NCBI GenBank assembly: GCA_003161575.1
Contig: PMOE01000025.1
Location: forward strand, 1-64,000
Direction: 5' to 3'
From: Acidimicrobiaceae bacterium
GTDB taxonomy: Bacteria; Actinomycetota; Acidimicrobiia; Acidimicrobiales; RAAP-2
DNA: 64,000 nt
The notes beneath the pieces are model-generated. The model was given only the letters and a program-made list of their open reading frames with translations. It searched no databases and was not told where the DNA came from. Below, piece after piece: positions 44,510-53,641 of this stretch (position 1 is the stretch's first letter; each line of letters starts with the position of its first letter). A program made the position numbers and the translations under genes.

Positions 44510-45073
44510 CCCGGACGCCGCGTCACCCCAGATCAGCAGTTGAAGTTCCCCAGTGAGCGCGTGCACCTGGCGGGCCATGGCTCGGTAACCCTCGTAGGGA
44601 CCCCCGATGGGGTCGTCGATGTCGTCATCGGGGTATTCCTCGTGCAGGTCCGTAGCCCGGCGGCCGGCATGCAATCCGGCCAGCCACTCCATCAAGGGCT
44701 CCCGCGGTCCCCGGCGCCCCACCAACCGACCCCGCCGCACCAATTCTCGCAGCGTGAAGGTCACCGGCCACCGAGAGGGCTCAAGGACCGCCATCTCGCG
44801 AACATGGAGCCGGGCCATGCCGATGACGAGGTCAGCCCGGGCCACATCGGGCGCCGTAATCTGGTGGCTCCGATGTGCCGCAAGATCCAGCCCGTATTCG
44901 GCGGCCGCCCGGGCCACCTCGACGGGCACCGCCCGCCCACTCTCGAGGAGCCCCCCGGAGTGAACCGCCACCGAACCAAGATCAGCCGAGGACGACGCCA
45001 GGAAGCCGGCGGCCATCGGCGAACGGCACAAATTGGCGGTGCAAACCACCAGGACCTGGACCTCTGGCCCCAC
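44507..45073 (-). CDS. low-molecular-weight protein-tyrosine phosphatase
   Basis: A 188-residue phosphatase with the P-loop CTANLCRS (C11, R17) at the N-terminus and the DDIDDPIGG acid loop near the C-terminus. It dephosphorylates the Tyr cluster of the Wzc-like kinase, cycling polymerisation as Wzb does; this is inferred from family and proximity. GTG at 45073 places the P-loop at the usual position; ATG at 45124 would add 17 unconserved residues. An extra segment (LVRRGRLVGRRGPREP) lengthens the middle compared with compact family members. Confidence 0.88.
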   Translation of the reverse strand: MGPEVQVLVVCTANLCRSPMAAGFLASSSADLGSVAVHSGGLLESGRAVPVEVARAAAEYGLDLAAHRSHQITAPDVARADLVIGMARLHVREMAVLEPSRWPVTFTLRELVRRGRLVGRRGPREPLMEWLAGLHAGRRATDLHEEYPDDDIDDPIGGPYEGYRAMARQVHALTGELQLLIWGDAASG

Positions 45074-45358
45074 TGACCGTTCGTGAGCACCTCGCCGGCC
45101 AGAGCCGCGCTGATCAGCGTGCATACGCGAATCGGCTCTTTCTCAGGAGAAATTGGATTCGCCGAACACCCGTGACCCCCGACACGACAATCATGCCCAA
45201 GACCAACTGTAACCGAGCCAAGCCCGGCGCACGCTCCGGACTACCGGGACCAGCCGCGGCCAAGATACCGTCGACGCGAATGGGTTTGAATGTGTCAGCG
45301 GAACGGGATTCGACGAGGAGCATGACCAGGGCCGCCCGGCAGTGCTCAAGGAGGCGAC

Positions 45359-45679
45359 ATGACTGGCCCGGACACAACGACACCACAGACCACCATGCCG
45401 GCCAGCTCCCCGACCCTCGCTCCGGCCCGGCCTGACCCGGCACTCGACGACGGCGACCACGACCGGATGGCCCATATCGTGCTCGAGGGTTACACACCCA
45501 AAGACGGCGAGTTCGTCTCAGCCGGCCCCGGAGTGGTCGAAGGGATGGTCAACAGCACGCCGGTGCGAGCTCTGTGCGGCAAGGTCTGGGTCCCCGGTCG
45601 TGACCCCAAGCGCTACGCGCTTTGCCCGACCTGCAAGGAGATCGCCGAAGGGATGGGATGGAAGGTCCCGGCTCGCTGA
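45359..45679 (+). CDS. DUF3039-family protein
   Basis: A 106-residue protein: disordered Thr/Pro-rich start, then HIVLEGYTPKDGEF, VRALCGKVWVP and a CPTCKEIAEGMGW tail. The conserved Cys residues could bind a metal. This small actinobacterial family has no assigned function. AAGGAGG sits 4 nt before the ATG. A strong hairpin follows the stop, so it is probably a single-gene unit. Confidence 0.88.
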   Translation: MTGPDTTTPQTTMPASSPTLAPARPDPALDDGDHDRMAHIVLEGYTPKDGEFVSAGPGVVEGMVNSTPVRALCGKVWVPGRDPKRYALCPTCKEIAEGMGWKVPAR

Positions 45680-45692
45680 CTACTGCGGCGCC

Positions 45693-45711
45693 GACCGCCG
45701 GTTCGGCGGTC
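45693..45711 (+). terminator. hairpin terminator after DUF3039 gene
   Basis: Perfect 8-bp stem GACCGCCG/CGGCGGTC with a GTT loop, 14 nt past the stop codon and 60 nt before tRNA-His. No U-tract follows. Confidence 0.55.
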
Positions 45712-45770
45712 CCAAGAGTCCGGTCGGGGCGACGGAGGTGGGGCAGGGGTGTGCCACACTGGGCACCTCG

Positions 45771-45844
45771 GTGGGCGTAGCTCAGGTGGTTAGAGCGCCA
45801 GGTTGTGGTCCTGGAGGCCGGGGGTTCGAGTCCCCTCGCTCACC
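45771..45844 (+). tRNA. tRNA-His(GUG)
   Basis: Cloverleaf with acceptor GTGGGCG/CGCTCAC, anticodon loop TTGTGGT (GTG) and T-loop GTTCGAGTC. A G at 45770 opposite discriminator C gives the His-specific G-1:C73 pair. CCA is not encoded. Confidence 0.95.
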
Positions 45845-45903
45845 CCGAAGGCACCGAGGCCCGGCGCGACCGGGCTGGTGCAGCCAACGAAAACGGGGGC
45901 CAG

Positions 45904-46767
45904 ATGACCTCGGGTGAGCCCATGACGACACCTGGTGGACGGGTGGCCCTCGTGACCGGTGCCTCCTCGGGCATCGGCGCGGCGACAGCGCGGCTGTTGG
46001 CCGAACAGGGCACGACCGTCGCACTGGTGGCCCGGCGCGGCGCCCGGCTCGACGAGGTGCTCGGGGACTGCGTGGCGAGCGCCCCGGACTCGAGGCGCTG
46101 GGTCGCCGACCTCTCGGATCCCGAAGGCGCAGCACACCTGGCGCTCAACGTCTGGGACGCCTTCGGCCAGATCGACGTAGTGGTGAACAACGCCGGCATC
46201 CCCATGCGCAAGCCGGTGAGTCGTCTCACCATGCAAGAGGTGGAGCGGGTAATGACCGTCAACTACCTTTCCCCGGTCGCCATCACCCTGGCCGTCCTTC
46301 CCCGCATGCTCGAGCGCAGCTCAGGCACCATCGTGAACGTCTCGAGCCTTGGTGGGCGTCTCGGCATCGCTACCGAAGCCGCGTACTCGGCTTCGAAGTT
46401 CGCCCTCGCTGGTTGGAGTGAGGCGATTGCCGCCGACCTCGTCGGGACCGGCGTGGCGGTCAAGTTGGTCCTGCCCGGGGCCATTGACACCGAGATCTGG
46501 GAGCAACCGGGAAACGACCAACCGATCTACACCGGGCCGCTCGTTCCGGCCGCCGAGGTCGCCGCGGGAATCGTCGCCTGCATCGACAGCGACCGGTTCG
46601 AGCACTACCTGCCGGACATGAAAGCAGTAGTGGAGATGAAGACCGCCGACATCGACGGATTCTTCGACGGCATGCAGGCCATGGTGAACAACGAGCTCGA
46701 CGCGGACACGGTCGCCGAGGCAACGAGTGGCGGCCTCGGCCATGGACCGAGCGACGACGGTCGGTGA
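45904..46767 (+). CDS. short-chain dehydrogenase/reductase
   Basis: A 287-residue classical SDR: TGASSGIGAATARLL cofactor loop (about 18-32), VVNNAGIPM, SSLGG and catalytic YSASK. LPGAIDTEIWEQPG follows, the usual PG motif. The C-terminus is extended by about 50 residues. The substrate is not evident. ATG at 45904 is chosen; ATG at 45922 is possible. It follows the tRNA by 60 nt and may be co-transcribed with the methyltransferase 50 nt downstream. Confidence 0.88.
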   Translation: MTSGEPMTTPGGRVALVTGASSGIGAATARLLAEQGTTVALVARRGARLDEVLGDCVASAPDSRRWVADLSDPEGAAHLALNVWDAFGQIDVVVNNAGIPMRKPVSRLTMQEVERVMTVNYLSPVAITLAVLPRMLERSSGTIVNVSSLGGRLGIATEAAYSASKFALAGWSEAIAADLVGTGVAVKLVLPGAIDTEIWEQPGNDQPIYTGPLVPAAEVAAGIVACIDSDRFEHYLPDMKAVVEMKTADIDGFFDGMQAMVNNELDADTVAEATSGGLGHGPSDDGR

Positions 46768-46817
46768 CGTCCGTGCAGGGGTGAGCGGAGGGTGACCCCA
46801 TCCGGTCCGGGCCGGGT

Positions 46818-47582
46818 GTGACCGATCGCATCGGGGCAGCCGAGCCGGTCTACGACCGCATCGGGCGCCAATATTCGGCGGGGCGTCGGACCGACCCGCG
46901 CTGGGCGGCGGCGATCCTCGAGCAGTTGGGTCCGGCCCGCACCGTCGTGAACGTGGGCGCCGGAGCCGGCTCCTACGAACCCGCGGACCGCCGGGTAATC
47001 GCCGTCGAACCCTCTAGTGTCATGCTCGGCCAACGGCCGGCATCGGCGGCCCCTGCGGTACAGGCCCGGGCGGAACAGCTCCCCCTCGGCGATGACACGG
47101 CCGACGCCGCTCTCGCCGTACTCACCGTGCACCACTGGACCGACTGGCGGGCGGGGATCGCCGAGATGCGGCGGGTCGCCCGCCGCCGGGTGGTGCTCAC
47201 CTACGACCCCGAGCTCCACGCCGGATTCTGGCTGGTGCGCGATTACATGCCGTCCGTGCTCGATTTCGAGCGGCGACGGATGCCCGGCGTCGACGACGTG
47301 GCCACCGAACTCGGGGCCAGCCGGGTCGTCGCGCTCACGGTCCCCCGGGACATGCAAGACGGCGTGCTGCCCGCCTTTTGGTGCCGGCCTGAGGCCTACC
47401 TCGATCCGGTGGTGCGGGCCAACAACTCGGCGCTCGCCCAGGGCGATCACCAGGCCATCGACGAGGGGATCCGCAGGCTGGCGGCCGACCTCGAGTCGGG
47501 GGCCTGGGCCGCCCGACACGCCGAGCTCGACCTGCTCGACGAGATCGACGCCGGTTTCGTCCTGGTGGTTGCCGGCGCCTGA
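46818..47582 (+). CDS. SAM-dependent methyltransferase
   Basis: A 254-residue class I methyltransferase: VVNVGAGAGSYEP binding loop (about 43-55), VIAVEPSSVML acidic strand end and AVLTVHHWTDW motif IV, with RRVVLTYDP after it. The start YDRIGRQYSAGRRTDPR is common in small-molecule methyltransferases. GTG start. The acceptor is unknown. The product would act in the cytosol. Confidence 0.85.
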   Translation: MTDRIGAAEPVYDRIGRQYSAGRRTDPRWAAAILEQLGPARTVVNVGAGAGSYEPADRRVIAVEPSSVMLGQRPASAAPAVQARAEQLPLGDDTADAALAVLTVHHWTDWRAGIAEMRRVARRRVVLTYDPELHAGFWLVRDYMPSVLDFERRRMPGVDDVATELGASRVVALTVPRDMQDGVLPAFWCRPEAYLDPVVRANNSALAQGDHQAIDEGIRRLAADLESGAWAARHAELDLLDEIDAGFVLVVAGA

Positions 47583-47592
47583 ACGAACGGCG

Positions 47593-47607
47593 CAGCCCCT
47601 CGGGCTG
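47593..47607 (+). terminator. small hairpin after methyltransferase
   Basis: CAGCCC/GGGCTG with a CTC loop begins 10 nt past the stop, in the gap between convergent genes. Confidence 0.4.
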
Positions 47608-47736
47608 GTCTCACTCGTTGGTCTTCTCCAAGACTCAGGCCCGAGACGTCGGCTCGGCTGATCAGCACAGCCAGTCGGCCGGACCGAGAACGCGAGGCGT
47701 CGATCGGAGGGCGCCGGCGCCCCTCGTCGGCCGGAC

Positions 47737-49119
47737 TCAGCTCCCGGGCCCGAGATCGGCGAAGCGGCGATAGCGCGCCGAGGCCGCACGGGCCCAGACC
47801 GGGTCGGGCTCGATCCGTCGACCGGTGCTGGCCCACCGCTGCGAGGCCTCGAGTGAGGACTCCAGGCCGGCGCCCAGCCGGGCGAAGAAGGCGGCGCCGT
47901 AGGCGGCACCTTCGGCGACTCCTACTGTGTGGACCGGTAGTCCAGTCGCGTCGGCCACCCCGGCCATCCACGGCCCGACCCGGGTACCCCCGCCGCTGGC
48001 CACCACCCGGCGGCCCTCGATGCCCGATCGCTCGAGCATGCGACGGATGACAAAACCGCTGGCTTCGTACGCCCCCCGCTCGATGGCTCCGGGGCCCTGG
48101 GTGATGTCGAGGCCGTGCACGCTGGCCCGGAGCATCGGGTTGTTAAAAGGCGTGCGCTCCCCTCGCAGATACGGGAGCCAGACGGGAACCCGCTCAGGGT
48201 CGCCGCTGCGGTCCTCGGTGGCCGGTGCCCCCGGACCCGGACGTGGAACGCCGCGCAAGAGTCGCCGGGCCCAGTCGACGAAGAGGGCGCCGGCGTTGCT
48301 CGGACCCCCGACCAAGAAGCGACCGGGCACGGTGTGGGGGATGCTGATGAAGTCGGGGACGGTGACCAAGGTGTCGGTCACCACCCAGATGACCAGGGTC
48401 GCCCCGAAGATGGCCAGCACGTCCCCCGGCTCGGTTGCCCCAGCCACGATCTGATCGCACAGGGCGTCGATGGTGCCCCCGGTAAATATGGTGTCGGCAC
48501 CAGGCAGGGTGCCCCCGGCCTCGCACATGGGGACAACGACGGGGAGCTGGGCTTCGCTCACCCCGATCTGCTCAAGCAGCGCCGTGTTCCACGAGCCCCA
48601 GGCGTGCAGGGCCCCGAGGGAGGAGACCATGGCCGAGTCCACGGCGGGGACCCCGCAGAGGGCATGGGTGGCCACGCCCTGGCAGGGCCAGTATCCGGCG
48701 GCCTCGGGGGCCAGCTCTTTGGCCCAACGGAGAAATCCCTCGGCGTCGGGCATCGACCCGGGGAAGTCGAACCCCTCGGACATGCTCCGGCCATCCGTGG
48801 GCCGGCCGCGGACATCGCCATAGAGGAGTCCGGGGACAAGGGGAATCCCGCGCCGGTTCACCGCGGTGAGCGAGGGCACCATGGAGGCAACCGTCACCCC
48901 GGCGATCGGTGCGCCGACACTGGCGGTCACCGCGGCATAGGCCCGTCGGGGTCCCTGACGCCAGGCCCGGCGGGCATCGTGTTCGAGCATGTCGGCGGCG
49001 GGGGTGAGCACCTGGTGGGGCACCCGGACCGTGGCCACGACCTGACCGTTGCCGTCGACGGCCAGGGCCTTCACCGACGTCGTCCCGATGTCGACCCCGA
49101 CGGTGATCGCCGCGGACAT
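47737..49119 (-). CDS. FGGY-family carbohydrate kinase
   Basis: A 460-residue kinase: N-terminal ATP-site loop VGVDIGTTSVKALAVD, a middle part with GLLYGDVRGRPTD, and C-terminal LVGGPSNAGALFVDW, LPYLRGERTPFNN and ASGGGTRVGPWM, all FGGY signatures. It phosphorylates a pentulose, pentitol or similar sugar; the substrate cannot be read off. It is slightly shorter than typical xylulokinases (about 500). It is divergent from the 2-hydroxyacid dehydrogenase, with only about 35 nt between the starts. Confidence 0.9.
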   Translation of the reverse strand: MSAAITVGVDIGTTSVKALAVDGNGQVVATVRVPHQVLTPAADMLEHDARRAWRQGPRRAYAAVTASVGAPIAGVTVASMVPSLTAVNRRGIPLVPGLLYGDVRGRPTDGRSMSEGFDFPGSMPDAEGFLRWAKELAPEAAGYWPCQGVATHALCGVPAVDSAMVSSLGALHAWGSWNTALLEQIGVSEAQLPVVVPMCEAGGTLPGADTIFTGGTIDALCDQIVAGATEPGDVLAIFGATLVIWVVTDTLVTVPDFISIPHTVPGRFLVGGPSNAGALFVDWARRLLRGVPRPGPGAPATEDRSGDPERVPVWLPYLRGERTPFNNPMLRASVHGLDITQGPGAIERGAYEASGFVIRRMLERSGIEGRRVVASGGGTRVGPWMAGVADATGLPVHTVGVAEGAAYGAAFFARLGAGLESSLEASQRWASTGRRIEPDPVWARAASARYRRFADLGPGS

Positions 49120-49155
49120 CTATGAACCTGACACGTGCGTCATAACCGGGCCATT

Positions 49156-50157
49156 ATGGAGCACATGCCCACCTCGCGCCCGAAAGCGCTCGTCACTGCC
49201 GCGCTCAGCGGCCCCGGCCTGGTCCTGCTCGGTGAGCTGGCCGACCTGGTCATCGATTCCTGGCTCGACCAGCCCACACTGCGCATCTACAACGCCGAGC
49301 AGCTCGCCGAACGCGTGGCAGCCGAGGGCGCGAACATCGTGATCGTCGAGAGCGACCAGTGCGGTGGGGCGCTCTTCGAGCGCGATGAGCCTCTGATCGC
49401 CGTGTGCAGCTGCCGGGGCGACCCGAACAATGTGGACGTTGCTGCGGCCACCGCGGCCGGGGTCCCGGTTCTGCGGGCCCCCGGGCGAAACGCCGACGCG
49501 GTGGCCGAGCTGGCCATCGCCCTGCTGTTCGCGGCCAACCGCCGGGTGATCGCCGCGGACAAAGACGTTCGGGCCGGAGAGATCTACAAGGACGGCACCA
49601 TTCCGTATCAGCGCTTCCGGGCCTGGGAGTTGGCGGGCAAGACGGCCGGGCTGGTCGGCTTGGGCGCGGTCGGGCGGGCCCTGCGCTGGAGACTCCAAGG
49701 CCTGGGCATCGAGGTCCTCGCCTACGACCCCTACGCGCCCGACGCGACGTCGAGCTTCGAGGAGCTCCTGGCCAAGTCCGACATCATTTCAATCCACACT
49801 CCGGTCACCGAGGAGACCAGCGGGATGATCGGGGCCGACGCCTTCGCCAAGATGCGTGACGGGGTCATCTTCATCAACACCGCCCGGGCCAAGGTCCACG
49901 ACCCCGATGCGTTGGTTGCGGCTCTCACCTCGGGCAAGGTCTCCGCCGCCGGACTCGACCACTTCGAGGGCGAGTTCCTCGATCCCGCACACCCCCTCAC
50001 CACGTTCGACTCGGTGGTGCTCACCCCCCACATCGGCGGCGCCACCTACGACACCGAGTCGAACCACACCAAGACAATCGCCGACGACCTCTGCCGGATC
50101 CTGGCCGGGGCCCGGCCGGTCAACATCGTGAACCCCGAGGTGCTCGACTCCCGCTGA
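49156..50157 (+). CDS. D-isomer-specific 2-hydroxyacid dehydrogenase
   Basis: A 333-residue NAD-dependent dehydrogenase. The substrate domain is followed by a Rossmann GLVGLGAVGRALRWRL loop (about 165-180). Catalytic residues include Arg in INTARAKVHD, an acidic residue in LDHFEGE and His in TPHIGGAT. It resembles the phosphoglycerate/erythronate-4-P dehydrogenase group. Pairing with the sugar kinase suggests catabolism of a sugar acid or polyol. ATG at 49156 is preferred; 49135 is open in frame. Confidence 0.87.
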   Translation: MEHMPTSRPKALVTAALSGPGLVLLGELADLVIDSWLDQPTLRIYNAEQLAERVAAEGANIVIVESDQCGGALFERDEPLIAVCSCRGDPNNVDVAAATAAGVPVLRAPGRNADAVAELAIALLFAANRRVIAADKDVRAGEIYKDGTIPYQRFRAWELAGKTAGLVGLGAVGRALRWRLQGLGIEVLAYDPYAPDATSSFEELLAKSDIISIHTPVTEETSGMIGADAFAKMRDGVIFINTARAKVHDPDALVAALTSGKVSAAGLDHFEGEFLDPAHPLTTFDSVVLTPHIGGATYDTESNHTKTIADDLCRILAGARPVNIVNPEVLDSR

Positions 50158-50272
50158 ACGCTCGCACGCTTCCCGGCGTCGGCCCACCTCCTGGTACCAC
50201 GAAGCGTGCGTCCCGAGCTGGGCCGATCCGGGGATGTGCGGTGTCGGGCACCGCGCCCACCAGAATAGGGAG

Positions 50273-50959
50273 GTGCCCGAGGTCCACACGTCACAGACAC
50301 TCCCCCTGCGCTGGCCCGGCCAGCCGAGCGTCGATGCGGCCCCGGCCGCGGCGCAACGAACCGAGCGCGAGGAGGTGGGCCCGACCACCGGACCGACGCT
50401 CAGCACACCGGACGTCACGTCGAGCGGGATCGGGGCGCCAACTCCTGATCGGCCCGACGTCGAGGTGCGCACCAGCACCCGACGGCGCAAGACGGCGACG
50501 GCCTTTTGGGAGGGCGGGCGCATCGTGGTGGTCATGCCTTCCCACGTCCGTCGGGCCGACCGTGCCGAGCTGGTCGACTGGCTCGTGGCCCGGGTGCTGG
50601 CCAAGCGACCACGTGCGGGCGCGTCGGACGAGGCTCTCGGCGTCCGGGCCGCCGCCCTGGCCGACCGCTTCGTGGACGGGGTGCGCCCGAGCGCGATCCG
50701 CTGGGTCACCAACCAAGAGAAGCGCTGGGGATCGTGCTCGGCCGAGAACGGAGAGATCCGGCTCTCCCATCGCCTGCAGGGGGCGCCCGAATGGGTGGTG
50801 GACGCCACCATCGTGCACGAGCTGGCCCATCTCGTGCATCCGAACCACTCGACCGGCTTCCATTCGCTCGCCAACCGCCACCCGCGTCAGCACGACGCCA
50901 CGCTCTTCTTGGAGGGTTACTCCCTCGGGATCGATTGGGTGCAGAACGAGTCGACCTGA
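50273..50959 (+). CDS. YgjP-like zinc metalloprotease (DUF45)
   Basis: A 228-residue protein: disordered N-terminal third, then the YgjP/DUF45 domain. RWVTNQEKRWGSCS precedes a zinc site HELAHLVHPNHSTGFH (HExxH plus a downstream His). The reaction is unproven in most family members. GTG at 50273 is used; the N-terminus is uncertain because the first 70 residues are unconserved. Confidence 0.83.
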   Translation: MPEVHTSQTLPLRWPGQPSVDAAPAAAQRTEREEVGPTTGPTLSTPDVTSSGIGAPTPDRPDVEVRTSTRRRKTATAFWEGGRIVVVMPSHVRRADRAELVDWLVARVLAKRPRAGASDEALGVRAAALADRFVDGVRPSAIRWVTNQEKRWGSCSAENGEIRLSHRLQGAPEWVVDATIVHELAHLVHPNHSTGFHSLANRHPRQHDATLFLEGYSLGIDWVQNEST

Positions 50960-51047
50960 GCAACCCCGGCTCTTGGCGTGTGCACGGCGCAGCCGACACG
51001 TCGTTTTGACCGAGCGGAGGGGGCGCAGCCCCGTGAGATCATGGGGA

Positions 51048-51197
51048 ATGGCGAACAATGACCCCGGCACGTGTGGGTTCTGCGGTCACCCCGGCACCCA
51101 CGCCGTTGCCCGTGGATCGGACAGACCATTTTGTGAGGACTGCGACCGCTGTTGGGTCGAGCGCCAGAACAGTGACCGGCCGCCGAGCCACGGGTAG
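51048..51197 (+). CDS. 49-residue zinc-ribbon protein
   Basis: A tiny protein with two CxxC knuckles (CGFCG and CEDCD), a layout that binds one zinc. GGGGA directly precedes the ATG. It is too short for family recognition but the four spaced Cys support real coding. A regulatory or RNA-binding role is possible; nothing more can be said. The next 230 nt up to 51425 hold nothing recognised. Confidence 0.5.
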   Translation: MANNDPGTCGFCGHPGTHAVARGSDRPFCEDCDRCWVERQNSDRPPSHG

Positions 51198-51425
51198 GGC
51201 CGCGGCGAGATCCCGCGTCAGAGGATGCTCCGGCGATTCTGTGGACGGTCGGGGCTCTCGAGTGCCCCGTGGTCGTCGAGCGGCGCCCGCCGTCATCGTG
51301 TGGCAGCTGCAATCTCGCGACCCTCGGCACCCTAAGACCTGCATGGCCGGCCCGGACAGAGCGAGCCCGTCGGCCGGCTCCCGGCGATCTGGCATGACCG
51401 TCGCACGGTCAGCCAGACTACGAAA

Positions 51426-52880
51426 ATGAGAGCTGCGGGCACGGAGGACTCCATCGACCCGTGCGCTGGCAGCGACATCGCCTCGTTCGACGTCGAGTGC
51501 GATGTCATTGTCGTCGGCTTCGGTGCAGCAGGCTCGACGGCGGCCCACGCCGCCGCCGAAGCGGGGGCCGACGTCACCGTGATTGAGCGCACCGGTGGCC
51601 CTGGCGGCGCCGCGGCGTTGGCCGAAGGCATCATCTATCTCGGCGGTGGGACCCCCATCCAAGTGGCGTGCGGCTTCGAAGACTCGACCGAAGAGATGTT
51701 CAAGTTCATGATGGCGGCGTGCGGGCCCGAGCCCGACGAGTCGAAGATCTCCACGTATTGTGACAACAGTCTCGAGCACTTCGACTGGCTCGTGGCTCGC
51801 GGTGTGCCGTTCGATCCGACCTTCTGCGCCGACACCTCCATGGCGCCGACCGGAGTGGAGGGCCTCGTGTACTCCGGCGGCGAGGACGCCTACCCCTTCG
51901 ATCAGATCGCCCGCCCCGCCCCTCGGGGACACCTGGCCAAGACCAAACGGGCCACCGGATGGCTTCTCATGGAACACCTGGCCGGTGCGGTGCGCGATAC
52001 CTCCGCCACCGTCTCGCTCGACACCCACGCCGAGCGGCTGGTCGTCACCGACGGCCGGGTGGTCGGAGTGATGGCTCGGAGCTTCGGCAGGACCGTGAGC
52101 CTTCGGGCTCGGCGCGGCGTCGTGCTCACTGCCGGCGGCTTTGTCTTCAACGACGACATGCTCGCCCAATATGCGCCGCCCTTGGTTCGGGGCAACTACA
52201 AGGTCGGCACCGAAGGAGACGATGGTCGGGGCATCCAGATGGCCCAACGAGTCGGCGCGGCCGTCCGCAACATGTACGCGGGGGAGGTCTCATTGCCGAT
52301 CACCCCGCCCCGGAACCTCATCCACGGAATTCTGGTCAACCGGCACGGCCAGCGATTCATCAATGAGGACACCTACATGGGTCGGGTGGGCCAAGCGGCG
52401 CTGTATACCCAGGATGCAGAGATTTACCTGGTGGTTGACGAGGAGTCCTACGAGCCGAATTGGATGGGGTTGGCTGCGACCTGGGTCTGTGGGAGCGCCG
52501 GCGAGCTCGAAGGGGAAATGGCCTTGCCCCCCGGGTCGTTGGAGTCGACGGTGGCCCTGTACAACCGTCACGCCGAGGACCACGAGGATCCGGTCTTCCA
52601 CAAACACCCCCGCTGGGTACGACCCCTTCGACCCCCACTCGGCGCAATCGATCTACGGCTGAGCGCCGCGCCCTACGCGCCGTTCACGTTGGGTGGGCTC
52701 GAGACAACAGTGCGCGGTGAGGTTCTCGATCTGGGCGGTGACCCCATTCCGGGGCTCTTCGCGGCCGGGCGGACAACCGCAGGGGTGTGCGCCCAGGGCT
52801 ACGCCAGTGGGCTCTCCATCGGCGACAGCACCATGTTCGGGCGATTTGCCGGTGCGACGGCAGCCGGATCGTCCGAGTAG
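51426..52880 (+). CDS. FAD-dependent oxidoreductase (fumarate reductase/KstD-like)
   Basis: A 484-residue flavoprotein: FAD-binding DVIVVGFGAAGSTAAHAAAEAG (about 26-47) with ERTGGPGGAAALAEG after it, a capping domain, and C-terminal GGLETTVRGEVLD and AAGRTTAGVCAQGYASG. This is the fumarate reductase/3-ketosteroid-1-dehydrogenase superfamily. The neighbours (amidohydrolases, DUF35/Ltp2-like pair) suggest ring or side-chain dehydrogenation in steroid- or cyclic-compound breakdown, but the substrate is not shown by the sequence. Confidence 0.85.
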   Translation: MRAAGTEDSIDPCAGSDIASFDVECDVIVVGFGAAGSTAAHAAAEAGADVTVIERTGGPGGAAALAEGIIYLGGGTPIQVACGFEDSTEEMFKFMMAACGPEPDESKISTYCDNSLEHFDWLVARGVPFDPTFCADTSMAPTGVEGLVYSGGEDAYPFDQIARPAPRGHLAKTKRATGWLLMEHLAGAVRDTSATVSLDTHAERLVVTDGRVVGVMARSFGRTVSLRARRGVVLTAGGFVFNDDMLAQYAPPLVRGNYKVGTEGDDGRGIQMAQRVGAAVRNMYAGEVSLPITPPRNLIHGILVNRHGQRFINEDTYMGRVGQAALYTQDAEIYLVVDEESYEPNWMGLAATWVCGSAGELEGEMALPPGSLESTVALYNRHAEDHEDPVFHKHPRWVRPLRPPLGAIDLRLSAAPYAPFTLGGLETTVRGEVLDLGGDPIPGLFAAGRTTAGVCAQGYASGLSIGDSTMFGRFAGATAAGSSE

Positions 52881-53053
52881 GCCACCTCCGACGAGCAGGT
52901 CACGGGCCGGGACCGAGACGCTGATCGCATCTGACGCGCAGTTGTCCGCTCCGTGGGCGACGGATCGGTGCCAACGAGGAGCCCGGACGGGCACGTCGAT
53001 ATGATCTGGACGCGGCTGGGGACCACTGCGCCTCGGGGCCGTGAGGAGCCGAC

Positions 53054-53641
53054 ATGGTGAGTCGCCCGGCAGGTGCGGTCAACAGATTGCCCGACTACGT
53101 CGAACTGCGGCGTCGGGTTGTGGAGTTTCTGCACCGACAGGGGGCCGACGCGGTCCCCCACCTCCGCGGGACTCTCACAGAGCACCTGGAGGGGACCGAA
53201 GGACTGCTGCGAGCCTGGGGATCATCAGATGCCCTCGCGCTGGCCGGCCTGTGTCACGCCACCTACGGGACCGACGGTTTTGCCCCTTCCCTCCTCTCAC
53301 TCGGAAAGCGAGCCGTGCTGCGCGACCTAGTCCCCGCCGAGGTCGAAGACATCGTCTACTTCTACGCATCGTGTGACCGCAAGGCCGTCTACCCGCAGCT
53401 TGGCAACTCCAATCCCGTCGCCTTCAGGGATCGGTTCACTGATCGGGTCTTCGAACCCACCGCAGCGCAGCTCGGGCAGTTCGTGGACCTCACGTTGGCC
53501 AACGAGATCGAGATCACGTTGATTGACTCCGCCATCGCCGGGCCGCCTCGTTGGCTCACGAGCCTGTTCGCCCAGATGCAGGACCTGGCGAGTCCCTCGG
53601 TGCAGCGGTGCGTACGCCAACACCTCGGTGATGAGGACTAA
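53054..53641 (+). CDS. DUF6817-like protein
   Basis: A 195-residue helical protein with HLRGTLTEHLEGTEGLLRAWG and LAGLCHATYGTDGF, a His/Asp-rich pattern resembling an HD-type metal pocket (His in EHLEG and LCHAT). I recognise it as DUF6817-like by these motifs. Function unknown. Its stop overlaps the stop of the convergent nitronate monooxygenase-like gene by 4 nt. The start is ATG 53054. Confidence 0.75.
   Translation: MVSRPAGAVNRLPDYVELRRRVVEFLHRQGADAVPHLRGTLTEHLEGTEGLLRAWGSSDALALAGLCHATYGTDGFAPSLLSLGKRAVLRDLVPAEVEDIVYFYASCDRKAVYPQLGNSNPVAFRDRFTDRVFEPTAAQLGQFVDLTLANEIEITLIDSAIAGPPRWLTSLFAQMQDLASPSVQRCVRQHLGDED

Noticed and set aside
51015-51035. GC-rich dyad after the YgjP-like gene as a terminator
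   Set aside because: The stem is only 5 bp and lies directly before the next small gene, so it is not distinguishable from background.
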